From the NCBI GenBank assembly GCA_038087015.1, contig JASBNA010000031.1, positions 310,001 to 374,000 on the forward strand: a stretch of 64,000 bases of DNA, given 5' to 3'. This DNA comes from Cerrena zonata (Eukaryota > Basidiomycota > Agaricomycetes > Polyporales > Cerrenaceae). The position numbers and the translations under genes are program-made. Shown piece after piece: positions 22,565 through 32,770 of the stretch. Every line of letters starts with the position of its first letter. Position 1 is the stretch's first letter. The notes below the pieces were generated by a model that had not been told where the DNA came from, did not search any database, and saw only the letters and a program-made list of their open reading frames with translations.

Positions 22565-23789
22565 ATGCAACTACGCGTCGTACTTTGCGATGATCTGTTG
22601 AATGACATCTTCGAATTGATTGCCGCAGAGTGCACTCCCAATAGTGATACACCGGATCCTTCAAGACAGCTCGCTCGGTTGTGCCTACGTCTGTCGTCAA
22701 TGGCGTGACTTGCTAATGAGTCGACCCATCTTGTGGTCCAACGTCCAACTAGACTGTCAAAACCCGCGAATCGTTTGCCTATTCCTCGAACGTTCAGGAG
22801 AACTTGACATCACGCTATACGCAAAGTCATTGAAGAGAACTCGCATGGTGGCAAAAGACTCTTCGTCCAGCATATCCACCTTGCTCTCTATGCATTTCTT
22901 TAGAGTGAAGGCAATCAACGTCTCCGGCGAACCGTCGAGTCTTCGATACCTATACGACCTCATCGACAAAAAGCAACATCCCCAGCTGCATTCGTGTTGC
23001 GAGGATAAAAACAGCATATGGAACATCAATTGGCATCGTAGCGCAACCTTGGAACTCAATATCACTCTTCTGCGTACTTCTGCTCTCATCAAACTGATGC
23101 GGGCTTTAGAAGGTTTAGAAGGCCTGCACCATTTGGGGATTAGGACGTCTGTTCTGGAGTCTTCTCATCCGATCTCCGCGAGACCCAGCCAGGACCTTAG
23201 GGAACGTTGGAAAGGGACCCCTCTTCCGAACCTCAAGACCGTGTCCATTACCGGCTCCGGTGAAACTGTCCTCTGTATCTTGGACCTTGTCAGAACACCT
23301 AACGTTACTCGATCGATCACCTTCCATTTCCCGCACAACTTCAAGACGCTTTTGCTCACCAGACAACACTATATTATGGAAAAATTGTTATCGTGTGAAC
23401 ACAGACATTCCCTGACTATCGACGAAGACGTCCAGACACTCGTCTTCCAACCCCTTCCGGCAATTCAACCACATCGCTGTCCCGAAATTACTGTTAACAA
23501 TCTAGACTTCGAAGATCCACTACTCCCCTGGCTTTTCGGCGTTCTTCATGATCTTCCCCAGATCACAAAGCTGCATGTTACTGGACAATCAGTCCCGGAA
23601 GGAACATTAGCCCTCATATCACATACTTTACGCACGCCGATAGGTGGCAATGGGCAAAACCTTCGCGACGAGAAACTTGGTGTCTCCTGGCACAAACATC
23701 AGATAGGAAAACAGACTTCACTGAAGATAGACTTCCTCCGACAACGAGGGATCATCGACTTTTTGCGAGGTATCCTTGAATCGATGTAA
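22565..23789 (+). pseudogene. F-box / LRR-like protein gene with an apparent frameshift
   Basis: The gene has an F-box-like N-terminus split over two frames. Frame one starts at ATG 22565 and gives LCDDLLNDIFELIAAEC, the first half of an F-box. The second half (CAYVCRQWRDLLMSRPILWS, about 22677-22736) is in another frame that stays open to the TAA at 23789. The switch must fall between about 22620 and 22680. No intron of plausible length bridges it: the only GT-AG pair there encloses 26 nt and gives the wrong phase. The long frame has no ATG before 22713. The remainder (about 350 residues) has the loose leucine-rich layout of Agaricomycete F-box proteins. It is either a recently broken gene or contains one sequencing indel. 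The role would be substrate choice for SCF ubiquitin ligases. Confidence 0.55.
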
Positions 23790-23831
23790 CAACTATTGTA
23801 ATGAAATATTGTGACTAGAGTTTATATCATC

Positions 23832-24961
23832 TCAAATCGTCTCTATAAACTTCCTTTTCTCCAGCCCAAACCAATCAGGTATCCTTTCCCAAATCTCAAT
23901 TCGTTCATTCTCCGCGGAGGTTGTCAATTCCCCTTTGCAGGTAGCGCATATCTTCAAGCTGCACAGTGTCACTCCGTCATAGAAGTCCGTTCGAGTAACC
24001 ATGTCGATTATCTGGCTGATACTATAAAGTGGATCCGCATCCCTCCCATGAGTAAGCCCACCAATAGCTCGCAAGAGGTTGAGCATGATATAGTAGAAGG
24101 ACTGAAGACACACTCGTCCATCGTCATTATGTTTATTGGCGCAGCCTGGAGAAATAGGACGAGAAACCAGCTCCCGTTCAATGAATTCTGCTAGATGACG
24201 TTGTGCTGATTCTCTTCCTAGGAATACCACGCGGAGATCGTCATAGTCTAGTTTGACTAGTTGAGGTTCTACTGTGGTGTCCTTGATTTCGGAGGATTCT
24301 CCAGGTGGGAATAGTAGCGGTGGGGGAAAGGGAGCGCCAGATAGGATTCGACAAGGGCCGTACCGAGCTAGGTCGTAGTATGCGCTTGGTAGAATGTTGT
24401 CGATACCAAGTTCCAAAGCAAGACTAATAACAAGCAAAGGGTGGGGATATGTATCACGAGGGTTGTATCGTCCATCATCGTCGATAGCGAGACCTTCACG
24501 AGCATCCCATCCATCGAGGGTGACCGGCCAGTCAGAATGAAGGCGAAGAAGACAACGTCTGCGAAGATGATCAATCATATATTTCGTCGAGAGGCGAAGG
24601 ACAGCGGAGATGATTGGGAAGTCGTTGGAGGAAGGAAGCTCGAAATACCTATAGACGAGTTTGTAAATAACGATTTAGCACAGGACTTAGTATCAAAAGC
24701 GACTTACAGTCCATCGTAAAGCGCACGTAGCAAGTACAGAAGGTCTGAGGGCGAGTCATGCAACTGAACCCAAGCGCAGTTATCGAATAACACTTGATTA
24801 TCAGGTTGGGGCACTGAGAAAAGATCTTGAAATATGTCCGAGTGTCTTTCCAATTGACCTCGATGCACCTTGGAGGCGACGTGCTCGGCTACTAAAATAA
24901 TGTTTCCATCGTCAAACCACATGTCTGAGCGAGCGAGTTTGGAAGGATTGAATGTGGCCAT
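23832..24961 (-). CDS. BTB/POZ-domain protein, copy 1
   Basis: Two exons from ATG 24961 to a stop at 23832, joined by one intron at about 24712-24653. The N-terminal BTB domain begins SDMWFDDGNIILVAEHVASK, continues RHSDIFQDLFSVPQP, and has the conserved LYLLRALYDG element followed by SAVLRLSTKY. BTB domains dimerise and often act as cullin-3 adaptors or in transcription. The middle is family-typical. The C-terminus has a Cys-containing segment (CSLKICATC) and ends IWERIPDWFGLEKR, matching the tails of the other two BTB proteins in the window. The gene converges on the F-box gene with 42 nt between stops. Confidence 0.82.
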
Positions 24962-25289
24962 AACGCTGAATTCTCAAGTAGAAGGGATGAGTTCGACGAG
25001 ACTCAAGAGAGTTTCAAGAGTCAAGCTTTCTCGGTCAGCCCCATATCCGAATGTCAACCACCAATTGTAATTTGGACTAAGCCCATTCCTGAAAGAATTG
25101 GACTCGATCATCAGAGGCTTCGTACGCCGTCATATGCAGTCGCGGATCCGAGCCTAAGTTTCATGATCGATTTCAGCACAAACTTTATAACAAGTTCTAC
25201 ACAACACAGAACAGCCTCCGGCTTAAGTAGTAGAGTCCAAACCTCTTCCATAGGAGTTGGTAGGATTATACACAGTCGTACGGATCGCG

Positions 25290-25644
25290 TGAGCCTATAA
25301 CAGTACAGGGGATCAATACACACCGTAGTGAAAGAGGATGGAACTTCTGCCGGTTCTGTCGATCCAAAACAGCTGTAGAGGATGAAGCTCACGTCCTTTT
25401 GTCCTGCCACGACAATAAAGTGGCCTCGCTACGTAGAGAATTTGTCCTACAAGCGCGGCTACTTGATGACACCGTGGACGACCTCATGAATGCTGCTCCC
25501 GATACACTGGCTATCACAAACCTCCTACACAGGATAGTGTTACTTCCCAGTCTAGGCGGCTACGTACAACAACTGTTCGCACTGTGCGAGGAAGTTGCGG
25601 TACTACACATCAAGAGCAACGCTGAATGGGAGGCACTGGCATAG
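25290..25644 (+). mobile_element. Relic of a LINE-type retrotransposon, C-terminal zinc knuckle
   Basis: The frame reads NFCRFCRS, then AVEDEAHVLLSCHD, that is C-x2-C-x10-H-x4-C, encoded at about 25345-25419. This is the zinc-knuckle pattern found after the reverse transcriptase in many fungal non-LTR elements, where an 'EDE(A/V)HxLLxC' wording is common. The frame continues (VASLRREFVLQARLL...) to TAG 25644 without an intron and has no start codon of its own. No reverse transcriptase core, poly-A tract or target-site duplication was found, so this is a short 5'-truncated, decayed fragment between the BTB and monooxygenase genes. Confidence 0.5.
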
Positions 25645-26176
25645 ACGTGACCCAACTAGAATACACTGGGAATTCTATACGATGAGAGCACTGCTTGCAG
25701 TCTCTTGGTTTATAGTGAGTAATGTCAGACAAGCGGAGAACTGCTACTGACTCCACACTAGTGACCCGTTAGGCTCTAGTGGGGGAATAACTACAAACCA
25801 GCAACCACAGGGCGAGAAGTGTCATCATGCATACACGAACGATCGAAGTTTTCACCCACTGGGTTTCCTACGACGGACGGTATCGGATGTTTGGTGGGTA
25901 TCGATACCCTGTAGCTTTTCTTAATGTCTGATTTTCCCACAGGGTTTTACGAGACATAAGTTTTTAATGCGCCGGTGATGTACACCACCCACACTCGTTT
26001 TTTCAAATGTACAAAGTACTTCAACTGTGGTGCCGGAGGGACTGCAAATGGTGTTGTTATCTAGATAGATTTCCTTGTCTGGTCCGGTTTATCTAATAGA
26101 GTAGCACGTCGTATTAGGTAACCTAGATAGAGACTGAACAATAAACTCCTCCTCCTCCTCCTCCTCTTACCACTAC
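25645..26176. other. Intergenic stretch with a CTC microsatellite
   Basis: About 530 nt between the retroelement relic and the stop of monooxygenase copy 2. Apart from the CTC repeat at 26146-26166 no feature is visible. Confidence 0.35.
26146..26166. repeat. (CTC)7 microsatellite
   Basis: Seven perfect CTC units just downstream of the stop codon of the minus-strand monooxygenase copy 2, probably in its 3' UTR. Confidence 0.9.
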
Positions 26177-27541
26177 TTATCGCAGCCCGCTTAAATTATA
26201 GGCTAGCCGACCTCCAGAGCCAGGAAGTCTCCCTAGGATCCACATTATCATGTTCCGTACTTTACGAATCAGCACGTTCTCCACCAACACAAAACGTGTC
26301 AATGCCTTCGTCATCTTGATGGTCTGCAGTGCTAAGGATCGCCTTTCTGTGGAATAGCGTTCCAGGACCTCCAACGCGTTGGATCGCATTGGATCAGATA
26401 GAATATTTGCCAGGATGCGTCCTAGGTCGATGGCGTCACGAATACCGAGGTTCATTCCTTGACCCCCAGCAGGAGAGTGGATGTGAGCAGCATCTCCTAC
26501 TAATGCGATAATGCCACCCTCGATACTTTTGTATAATTGGTCTGCGACAGCAAAGCGAACATGGAACGTAGAAGAGAATATGACAGACTCCATGATCGGT
26601 GTCTGGTTGCGTGGAAGTTCCAATCCGATCTGGAAAGCATTCTGTAAGACATCCTTCGTGATGTCCTTCGTCCCTGGTTCCATGAGGCAAGCTAGTCGAT
26701 AAATGGGCTTATGCACGGAAGGATTGGATAGTCGAAAGAAGAGGAATAGCCCTCGCGGGCCAAGATACACTTTGTCTGAGAGCGAGGGTGAGACGTCGTC
26801 GACAAAGTGAACGTCTGCGATAGCGAGTGGCTTTTCCTTGTGAGAAGCGTTTCTCACACTATCGCTGTGGGGGTCCTCTCCCGTTCCAGGGTCTTTAAAT
26901 CCAATTTCGCTCAGCGATCTCACCTAGGCTAGGTGTTAATACCATTTTCAACGAAGATAGATAAGATATTACCATCGACCGTGAACCATCTGCAGCAACC
27001 AGAAACGCGGTCTTGATCATCACACCATTTTCGAAGCTAACTTCGATGCCATCGTCCACCCCTTTCAAATTGGACATGCGATAAGGTCTTTGAACTGAAA
27101 GACCTAGTTCAGCTAGACGTTCCTCTAGAATTCGTTCGGTTTCGGTTTGTGATATAATAAGAGCGAAGGGGAAGCGAGTGCGACCTGCAAGAGTTGGAAA
27201 GTCCGCTTGTACTAGGGTGGTACGCCCAGAACAGACACTGAGTGCCTGGTTTGCATTTCCTTCGGAGACTAGGTTATCGCTGCAACCCACAGTGTCGAGT
27301 TCCTGGAAGTAAACGGTCAATTTATATTTGAAACATACTTAGATACTATCGTAACGATCCAACTCACCTCTAGGGTTTTAGCGTGAATAACGATGGCGCG
27401 CGATGAATTGAGACCCTGGGCCTGAGCATCTACAATGGTAATGTCCTGAGGCTTCACTCCATTCGTAATGAGCGAAAGCGCGCAAGACAGACCGGCAGGG
27501 CCAGCACCGATGATGAGTATCGAAGTAGAAGTCGGAAGCAT
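26177..27541 (-). CDS. FAD-dependent aromatic-type monooxygenase (PHBH fold), copy 2
   Basis: A close paralog of the gene at 19153, in the opposite orientation. Three exons (27541-27368, 27302-26973, 26923-26177) give 416 residues; the first two are 174 and 330 nt, identical in length to copy 1. It has ILIIGAGPAGLSCALSL (FAD Rossmann), FLVAADGSRS (DG motif; A for the usual G) and GDAAHIHSPAGGQGMNLGIRD. Differences concentrate after the second intron and at the C-terminus (LGRLPGSGGRLAYNLSGLR). The start ATG 27541 lies seven residues before the first beta-strand. It probably hydroxylates a small aromatic or polyketide molecule. No polyketide synthase or other core biosynthetic gene is near, so this is not an obvious secondary-metabolite cluster. 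Confidence 0.9.
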
Positions 27542-27859
27542 GGAGTCGAGCAAGTCGGATGGGAATGATGATAGTCGACGGAGTCCTCTGTTTATAAACA
27601 CTGTCGCTCATACTGCGGTGAATAGATAATCCTGCTTCGATAGTCCCAACTTAATCCACTGCGTGATGCCAGGCAGAAGAACCTTGTATTTTTGGTGTCT
27701 TCCGAATTTATCCTGGAGATAGCACTCCGATAACCTGGCTTTAAGGAAGATCAGTCACAGTGAAACAACACAAACGACCACCACTAACGTCATAACCCCA
27801 TGTATGACCGAAATTGTCAGGCATCTAATTATAGTTTGCCCACAACAAAGGTGAGCGAA

Positions 27860-29007
27860 TCATTGGTCCAGGCGGAACCATGATGGTATCATCTCCCATA
27901 TTTTCTGCCTTTCTTTCGCAGCCCAAGCCTCCAAGCTCCTGGCGCAAGCAACACAGTCTTCACCTTCTATTGTCTCTGAGCTTTTAAGCTGCCCTAGCTC
28001 CTCGGCAACATACAACGGGTCAGTTGACCCTTTTTCCCTATCAAAAATATAATGTTGCGTGGCAAGCTGTGCAAGTTCTAGGAATTCTTGACGACAGGCT
28101 GACGCTGTCGTACAAACTATCTCCACTCTACTCCGCCCTGATGAAGAGAAATTGCGTCTATGGGTGTTGGCTGTAGGATGATGAGGATGGGGGTGTCCCG
28201 GAGATGTTATAGACTGTATGAGTGTAGGTATCGCTTGAGAAGCGGATTCCTTTCCCAAAGCCAGCTTCTGCATGTCCGAGGGAGAAATGAACTCGCGGGG
28301 CTGATGTACCGGAGTATGAAATAACGGACTTTTGTCCCCAGCTTCGAGTATCTGTGAGTAGCTATATCGCGAAAGGTCATAAAATGCAGCAGGAAGTAGG
28401 GAAGGGGCAGCGATTTCTCGCGCCAGGTTGATTACTGCCTATATTGAAGAGATAAACAATCAAGTACACACGAGAAATTGTGTACGAGAAGACTGACTAT
28501 AGGGGATGGATATCTGAAGCTCCGAGAGGCTCCTGTTTCAAGTTCGTAGACCCTGGCATAGTCTTCTCTTAAATCCCAGTCGTTCAGACTTGAAGGCCAG
28601 GCTTCGGAAAGATGGGTCAGAGCCCTTTGCCTCAAGGAGTCGACGATATATTTCGTCGATAGTCGTAACAACCCAGAGACAACACGAAAGTCTTCACGAC
28701 CATTGTCACCGAACAAAGGTCCGTCATACAAGGCTGTAAGAAAGTTAGCTAAATCATTCGGATCGTCGTGTAAACAGAGTATAGGGCAGCCTTCGATGAG
28801 TTCTTCATCCGACTCTGGTGAGCTAGATGCTGCAGTAGTGCTGGAAGGCTGTGGAAGGGAAAACATATCTCTAAAAAGAAGCGAGTGTTGAGAAAGTCGT
28901 GACATGTGGACCCGAAAGAGAGTTTGTTCTGCTCGTAGAATTATAGATCCGTCTGAGAACCAAAGATTACTATGAATATCCCGGAGCTGGTCATCATCAG
29001 TTTGCAT
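27860..29007 (-). CDS. BTB/POZ-domain protein, copy 2
   Basis: Start ATG 29007 (MQTDDDQLRDIHSNLWF); the frame extends upstream only from a non-ATG codon. Two exons are joined across about 28502-28439 with a GTCAGT donor. The BTB core is WFSDGSIILRAEQTLFRVH, QHSLLFRDMFSLPQP, then LANFLTALYDG and SGLLRLSTKYIVDSLRQR, closely parallel to copy 1. An insert rich in Pro, His and Ser (PGHPHPHHPTANTHRR) is specific to this copy. The C-terminus repeats the Cys pair (CVAC) and ends IWEMIPSWFRL. It lies 320 nt upstream of monooxygenase copy 2 on the same strand. Confidence 0.82.
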
Positions 29008-31093
29008 TCTATAGTAACATAAGAAACGTGGACGAAAGCAAGTCAAATGAATGAGGAATAGAGAAGATATCTAAGTGTCGGACAGGGCTGTTCCGTGCAG
29101 CTGTCCACTGTTAATATCTAATCTCGGGGTTTGCCGACGGGATACTATTACACCCTAGAAAGCGTCCATAACGTAGAAATAGAGTTATATTTGGTCTGAC
29201 GGATAAATGTGACAAATTGACAAATTGTTCTTAGGGACTCAGTACTGTACTTAACAAGTTGGGTATTCTCATTACACTCCGTAGGTACAGGTCAAGGTAG
29301 CTTGAACACAAATTTTGAAGTCTTCTAAGTATTCCAGCAGTCTTGAATATAGCAGTGAATATTCAGCGTAGAACGTTTTCGAAGCACTCCCTCTGCTGTT
29401 GCTAAATACAATAGTAGGAATTACTATGTACACAAGCTTTCGTAGGTGTGGCGGCTTGAGGTTACAACGGCTATCCCGGCGACGTGGTAGAGTCCCAGTC
29501 TAGACTCGCCAATGTATATATTTTTGGTAAACATTGCGACATACCGAGGAGGCGGAGAGGGGGTGGAGATGTTATCAAACAGTCGACATCTCGCCTAGAT
29601 ACTAAGGGTTACATGACGAGAAGACCAGTTGACGATAGAAAGTTAGATGTTCTCTTGCATAGACATACAGGTGCCCAAGGAGACGTTGATATGACCTACC
29701 AGAGGAGGTGAGGTATAGCTAGAGCTTGTAGACAGTAGGGTATTTTGAGACTCATCATTGATCGAAATCACGAGTAAAAGACAGGAACAACACTGTGTGC
29801 GAATGATATCACCTAAGATCGTCAGTGAACCGAAACACATGGAAACATGATGTTACACACGTCTGTGTGGGATCCTGGTACGAGATGATTGACGACAAAT
29901 GATCAGCGGAACAGCCGACTCTCCGCAGAACATCTAGAGCGATTGACCGTCCAGGGCTGGCTGGATGGATCAGCAAACTGCGCACGTATAGCAACACTTG
30001 ACGATGAGACGGGAGCATCTTCGTACACAGCCCATATTTTTTTCTAAAAAAATCTGTAATACGAGAATGCACGCACGCCAGTAATAAGTCCGCCGTCCTT
30101 GGGGGTGTAGACAATGGAGTCGGACTACGTGACCTTCCATATTAGGACATCGCACCTAAACGACTTCGAACTCCGAAGACTCACCAGCAGCGTTCTTTGT
30201 CAAAGACTACGACATCGCACAATCAACTATAATCACCAGTGTCAATGCCACAAGTCAATGACTCATTATCCGGTAAATCGACGAACTACCATCCCATCTA
30301 CTACAACTTCTGAGGCCAAGATGGGTGATCAGCGGAACGATGCCGTAGGGAATCATGATCAAGATGTCGATGGTCAACATCCCAACGAGATAGTTGAATC
30401 TTCGAGCTTTGGTCTTCCAACTGAACAAACTCGCAAGTTGGCCTCCATGAGAGTCTCCAAATCCAAGTGGAGAATGACAACTAACTTTATGCGGTAGTAA
30501 ACGCTCGTCTCGATAGCAACCGGTCAAAACCGAGGTAGTATTTCTAAAAAAAGGTTAAGTTCAGGGCCTATCGATTCCGAACCGAATGGAAACTACATCT
30601 TAGCCGCCTCAGCCGCCTCACTTGAGCACATAGACAATCAAAACACATCGATATCCATGCGGTATAGGAGTAGCAGAGGATTGCCTTTTGCCTTTCGGTT
30701 TATTTTTGCCTGACTTCTTTCATCCCTAGAGACGCCACTATGGCATGTGCACGCTTTGCCATTGTCCTTTGTCTCGAAACGGGAGACCATTGTCGCATCG
30801 TTCGGCATCTTTGTCAACTGGTCGCACTCCCAAGGTCTAAAAAGGCCTAAAGAGTCAAAGGGAAGCATGTTTTGATCCGTTTGCTCCACTGAACTCGACC
30901 ATTATATATAGCCACCTCTTCGCGACTCTCTCCTCCCCACCAACCTATCCCTCTCTTCTCTCCTACCACTTGAACAGTGCTCAGTCCACCTTCTCTTGCT
31001 ATCTTTGCATTGTCTATCGCTGCTCGAAGCCGTCTCTCCTCATTTCCATTCATCTGCACATACTCACGACCACTTCTAACGAAACTATCCAAC
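29008..31093. other. Long intergenic region, one doubtful small ORF
   Basis: About 2.1 kb without a supported gene. One ATG-initiated frame at 30114-30497 (127 codons) exists. Its second half (MGDQRNDAVGNHDQDVDG...) has coding-like composition, but there is no family match or splice support, so I do not call it. The right end is the promoter of the secreted-protein gene. Confidence 0.35.
30903..30970 (+). promoter_or_regulatory. TATA box and CT-rich initiator of the secreted-protein gene
   Basis: A TATATATA run at 30903-30910 is followed by a pyrimidine-rich tract to about 30970. This is the core-promoter layout of highly expressed basidiomycete genes. The ATG follows at 31094, implying a 5' UTR of roughly 120-150 nt. 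Confidence 0.6.
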
Positions 31094-32476
31094 ATGGTTC
31101 AACTCGCTCTCAAGTGCTCTGCCCTTCTTGCGTTTGTACTTTTGGCTCAGGGAGCCCCGGTCTACAAACGTATCAGCCAGAACACACCCGACGCAAAGAC
31201 TGCATGGGAAGCTGCCTGCGTAAGTTTTCTTGCCACTAATGACCGACCTCATCCATCTCATTGTCGTATTTCTTTCTTAGAACGCTGCCGGTGGCGCAGA
31301 AAAGTGTAACCCGATCGCTGTGAACGCGATTGGAACACTTCTTGCAGCGGCCGATCCTTGTGCTCAACAGAACAGCGCAGATCAGATGATTGATCTTGCG
31401 AAACAGCTCAACAACGACCCCAACATGATCAAACTTGCGCAGATCTTTGCCCAACAGCCCAGGAACTCGGTATGTTATGAAAGCTCCTTCTCGTCGTTCT
31501 GCCACTCATTCTTGACATCATTCTCTTAGCCGGACAGTCTTTCTGTTCCGTATTGCCAACAGGCTCCTAAGAACCAGGAGTTGAATGGGCTTTTCCAATG
31601 CCAGTTCCAGGGTGTGAACCCGAAGAGCTTTTTCAAGAACACCCCCGTTGGTCAAGCCGGCACCATTCCTCTTGGCCAAAACAAGCCCCTTGATCCAGCA
31701 GGTTCTTGCCCTGCTCATCCTGATGGCCCCATCCCCGATGGCCAACAGTTGGTTGACATCGTAGGGGGCGCCGCGGGTGCCGGCAATAGCAACAACGGGT
31801 CCGGGAATGCATCTGTCTCAGCGCCCAGTGCCTCATCATCTGCTGCTGATGCTACCGGAACCGATTCGGCTTCTAGCACCACTGTTTCTGCTCCTGCAGC
31901 CACCGCTGCCCCGCCCAGTACTGCGACCGCAACTGTCAGCGATGATCCCTCTGCGGACCCAACCGATGATTGTTCAGATGATCCGACTGCCACTGAAGCC
32001 CCCAGCGCGGCTATGACAGTACCCGCGACTGCATCAGCCACTGAAGTATCTGTTGCCGGTGCTGCTGCTGCTTCCGCAACCACTGATGCCACAGCACCCA
32101 CCGCGACCACGGGTAGCGGCAGCAGTGGCGATTTCCACGCACAGAACGCCAAAGATGCACAGGCATTGAACGTCAAGTTCGCTTCATTGACTAAGGACTC
32201 TTCTTGTAATGGTACGTTATCACCATTTTCCGACATATTTCTTTGAACTCACTCCTTTTATTTCTAGAGGGCGATGAGGCTTGTATTGACGGCGGATTCG
32301 CACAATGTGTCGGTGGAAAATTCGTAAACATGGGCTGCGGCCCTAGTACCCAATGTTTCGCTCTTCCATTGGTAAACAAGCCTGGTACCACGATCACTTG
32401 CGATACCCCAGCGGGTGCCAATGCTAAGATCACTGCGAGTGGTGGTCAGGGTGATGTCACTGGTAAAGGAAACTGA
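31094..32476 (+). CDS. Secreted protein with Ser/Thr/Ala-rich linker and C-terminal cysteine domain
   Basis: Four exons (31094-31219, 31281-31469, 31530-32211, 32268-32476) give 401 residues. The N-terminus is a signal peptide (LALKCSALLAFVLLAQGAPV, cleavage probably after QGA), followed by KR, a possible Kex2 site. Residues 30-160 form a helical Cys-containing region. About 130 residues rich in Ala, Ser, Thr, Pro and Asp follow (about 31770-32130), a typical O-glycosylated linker. The last 75 residues hold six Cys in the spacing C-x3(NEGDEA)C-x8-C-x10-C-x4(GPSTQ)C-x16-C, with FAQCVGGKFV and CFALPLVNKPG. This resembles the C-terminal carbohydrate-binding-like domain (CBM19-like) of many basidiomycete secreted proteins; binding to chitin or cell wall is inferred. 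The strong promoter suggests abundant expression. Confidence 0.75.
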
Positions 32477-32770
32477 GCGTTCTCGATGAGCTCTTGCATA
32501 TCTATTGTCCAGTCGGTTACTGTGGTCAAGGCTGGACCTAATTCGACTTCTGTAGTAAAAAGGATGTATCGCTAGCTCTCTCTTTATTATCTCGGTTATA
32601 CTATAAACATCTTCATAGTATCATTGTCATAAGTTTTGTGAGATACTGTCGATAATTGTCTTCCAAATAAGGCAACTTCTTTGAAGTTGCTGCCAATCAA
32701 AGCCAAACACAGCTAATTCCTGGGCGCCATTATTTTTCCAGATTTGAATTCAGTCCATGCAACTATTATC

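Noticed and set aside
19090..27541. Secondary-metabolite gene cluster around the two monooxygenases
   Set aside because: No polyketide synthase, NRPS, terpene cyclase, transporter or methyltransferase gene lies between or beside them.
30114..30497. 127-codon ATG-initiated plus-strand frame
   Set aside because: No splice support, promoter or recognisable motif; mentioned only in the intergenic entry.
31715..32236. 173-codon minus-strand open frame opposite the secreted protein
   Set aside because: It is the reverse reading of the Ala/Ser/Thr-rich linker; repetitive GCN/NGC codons keep both strands open.
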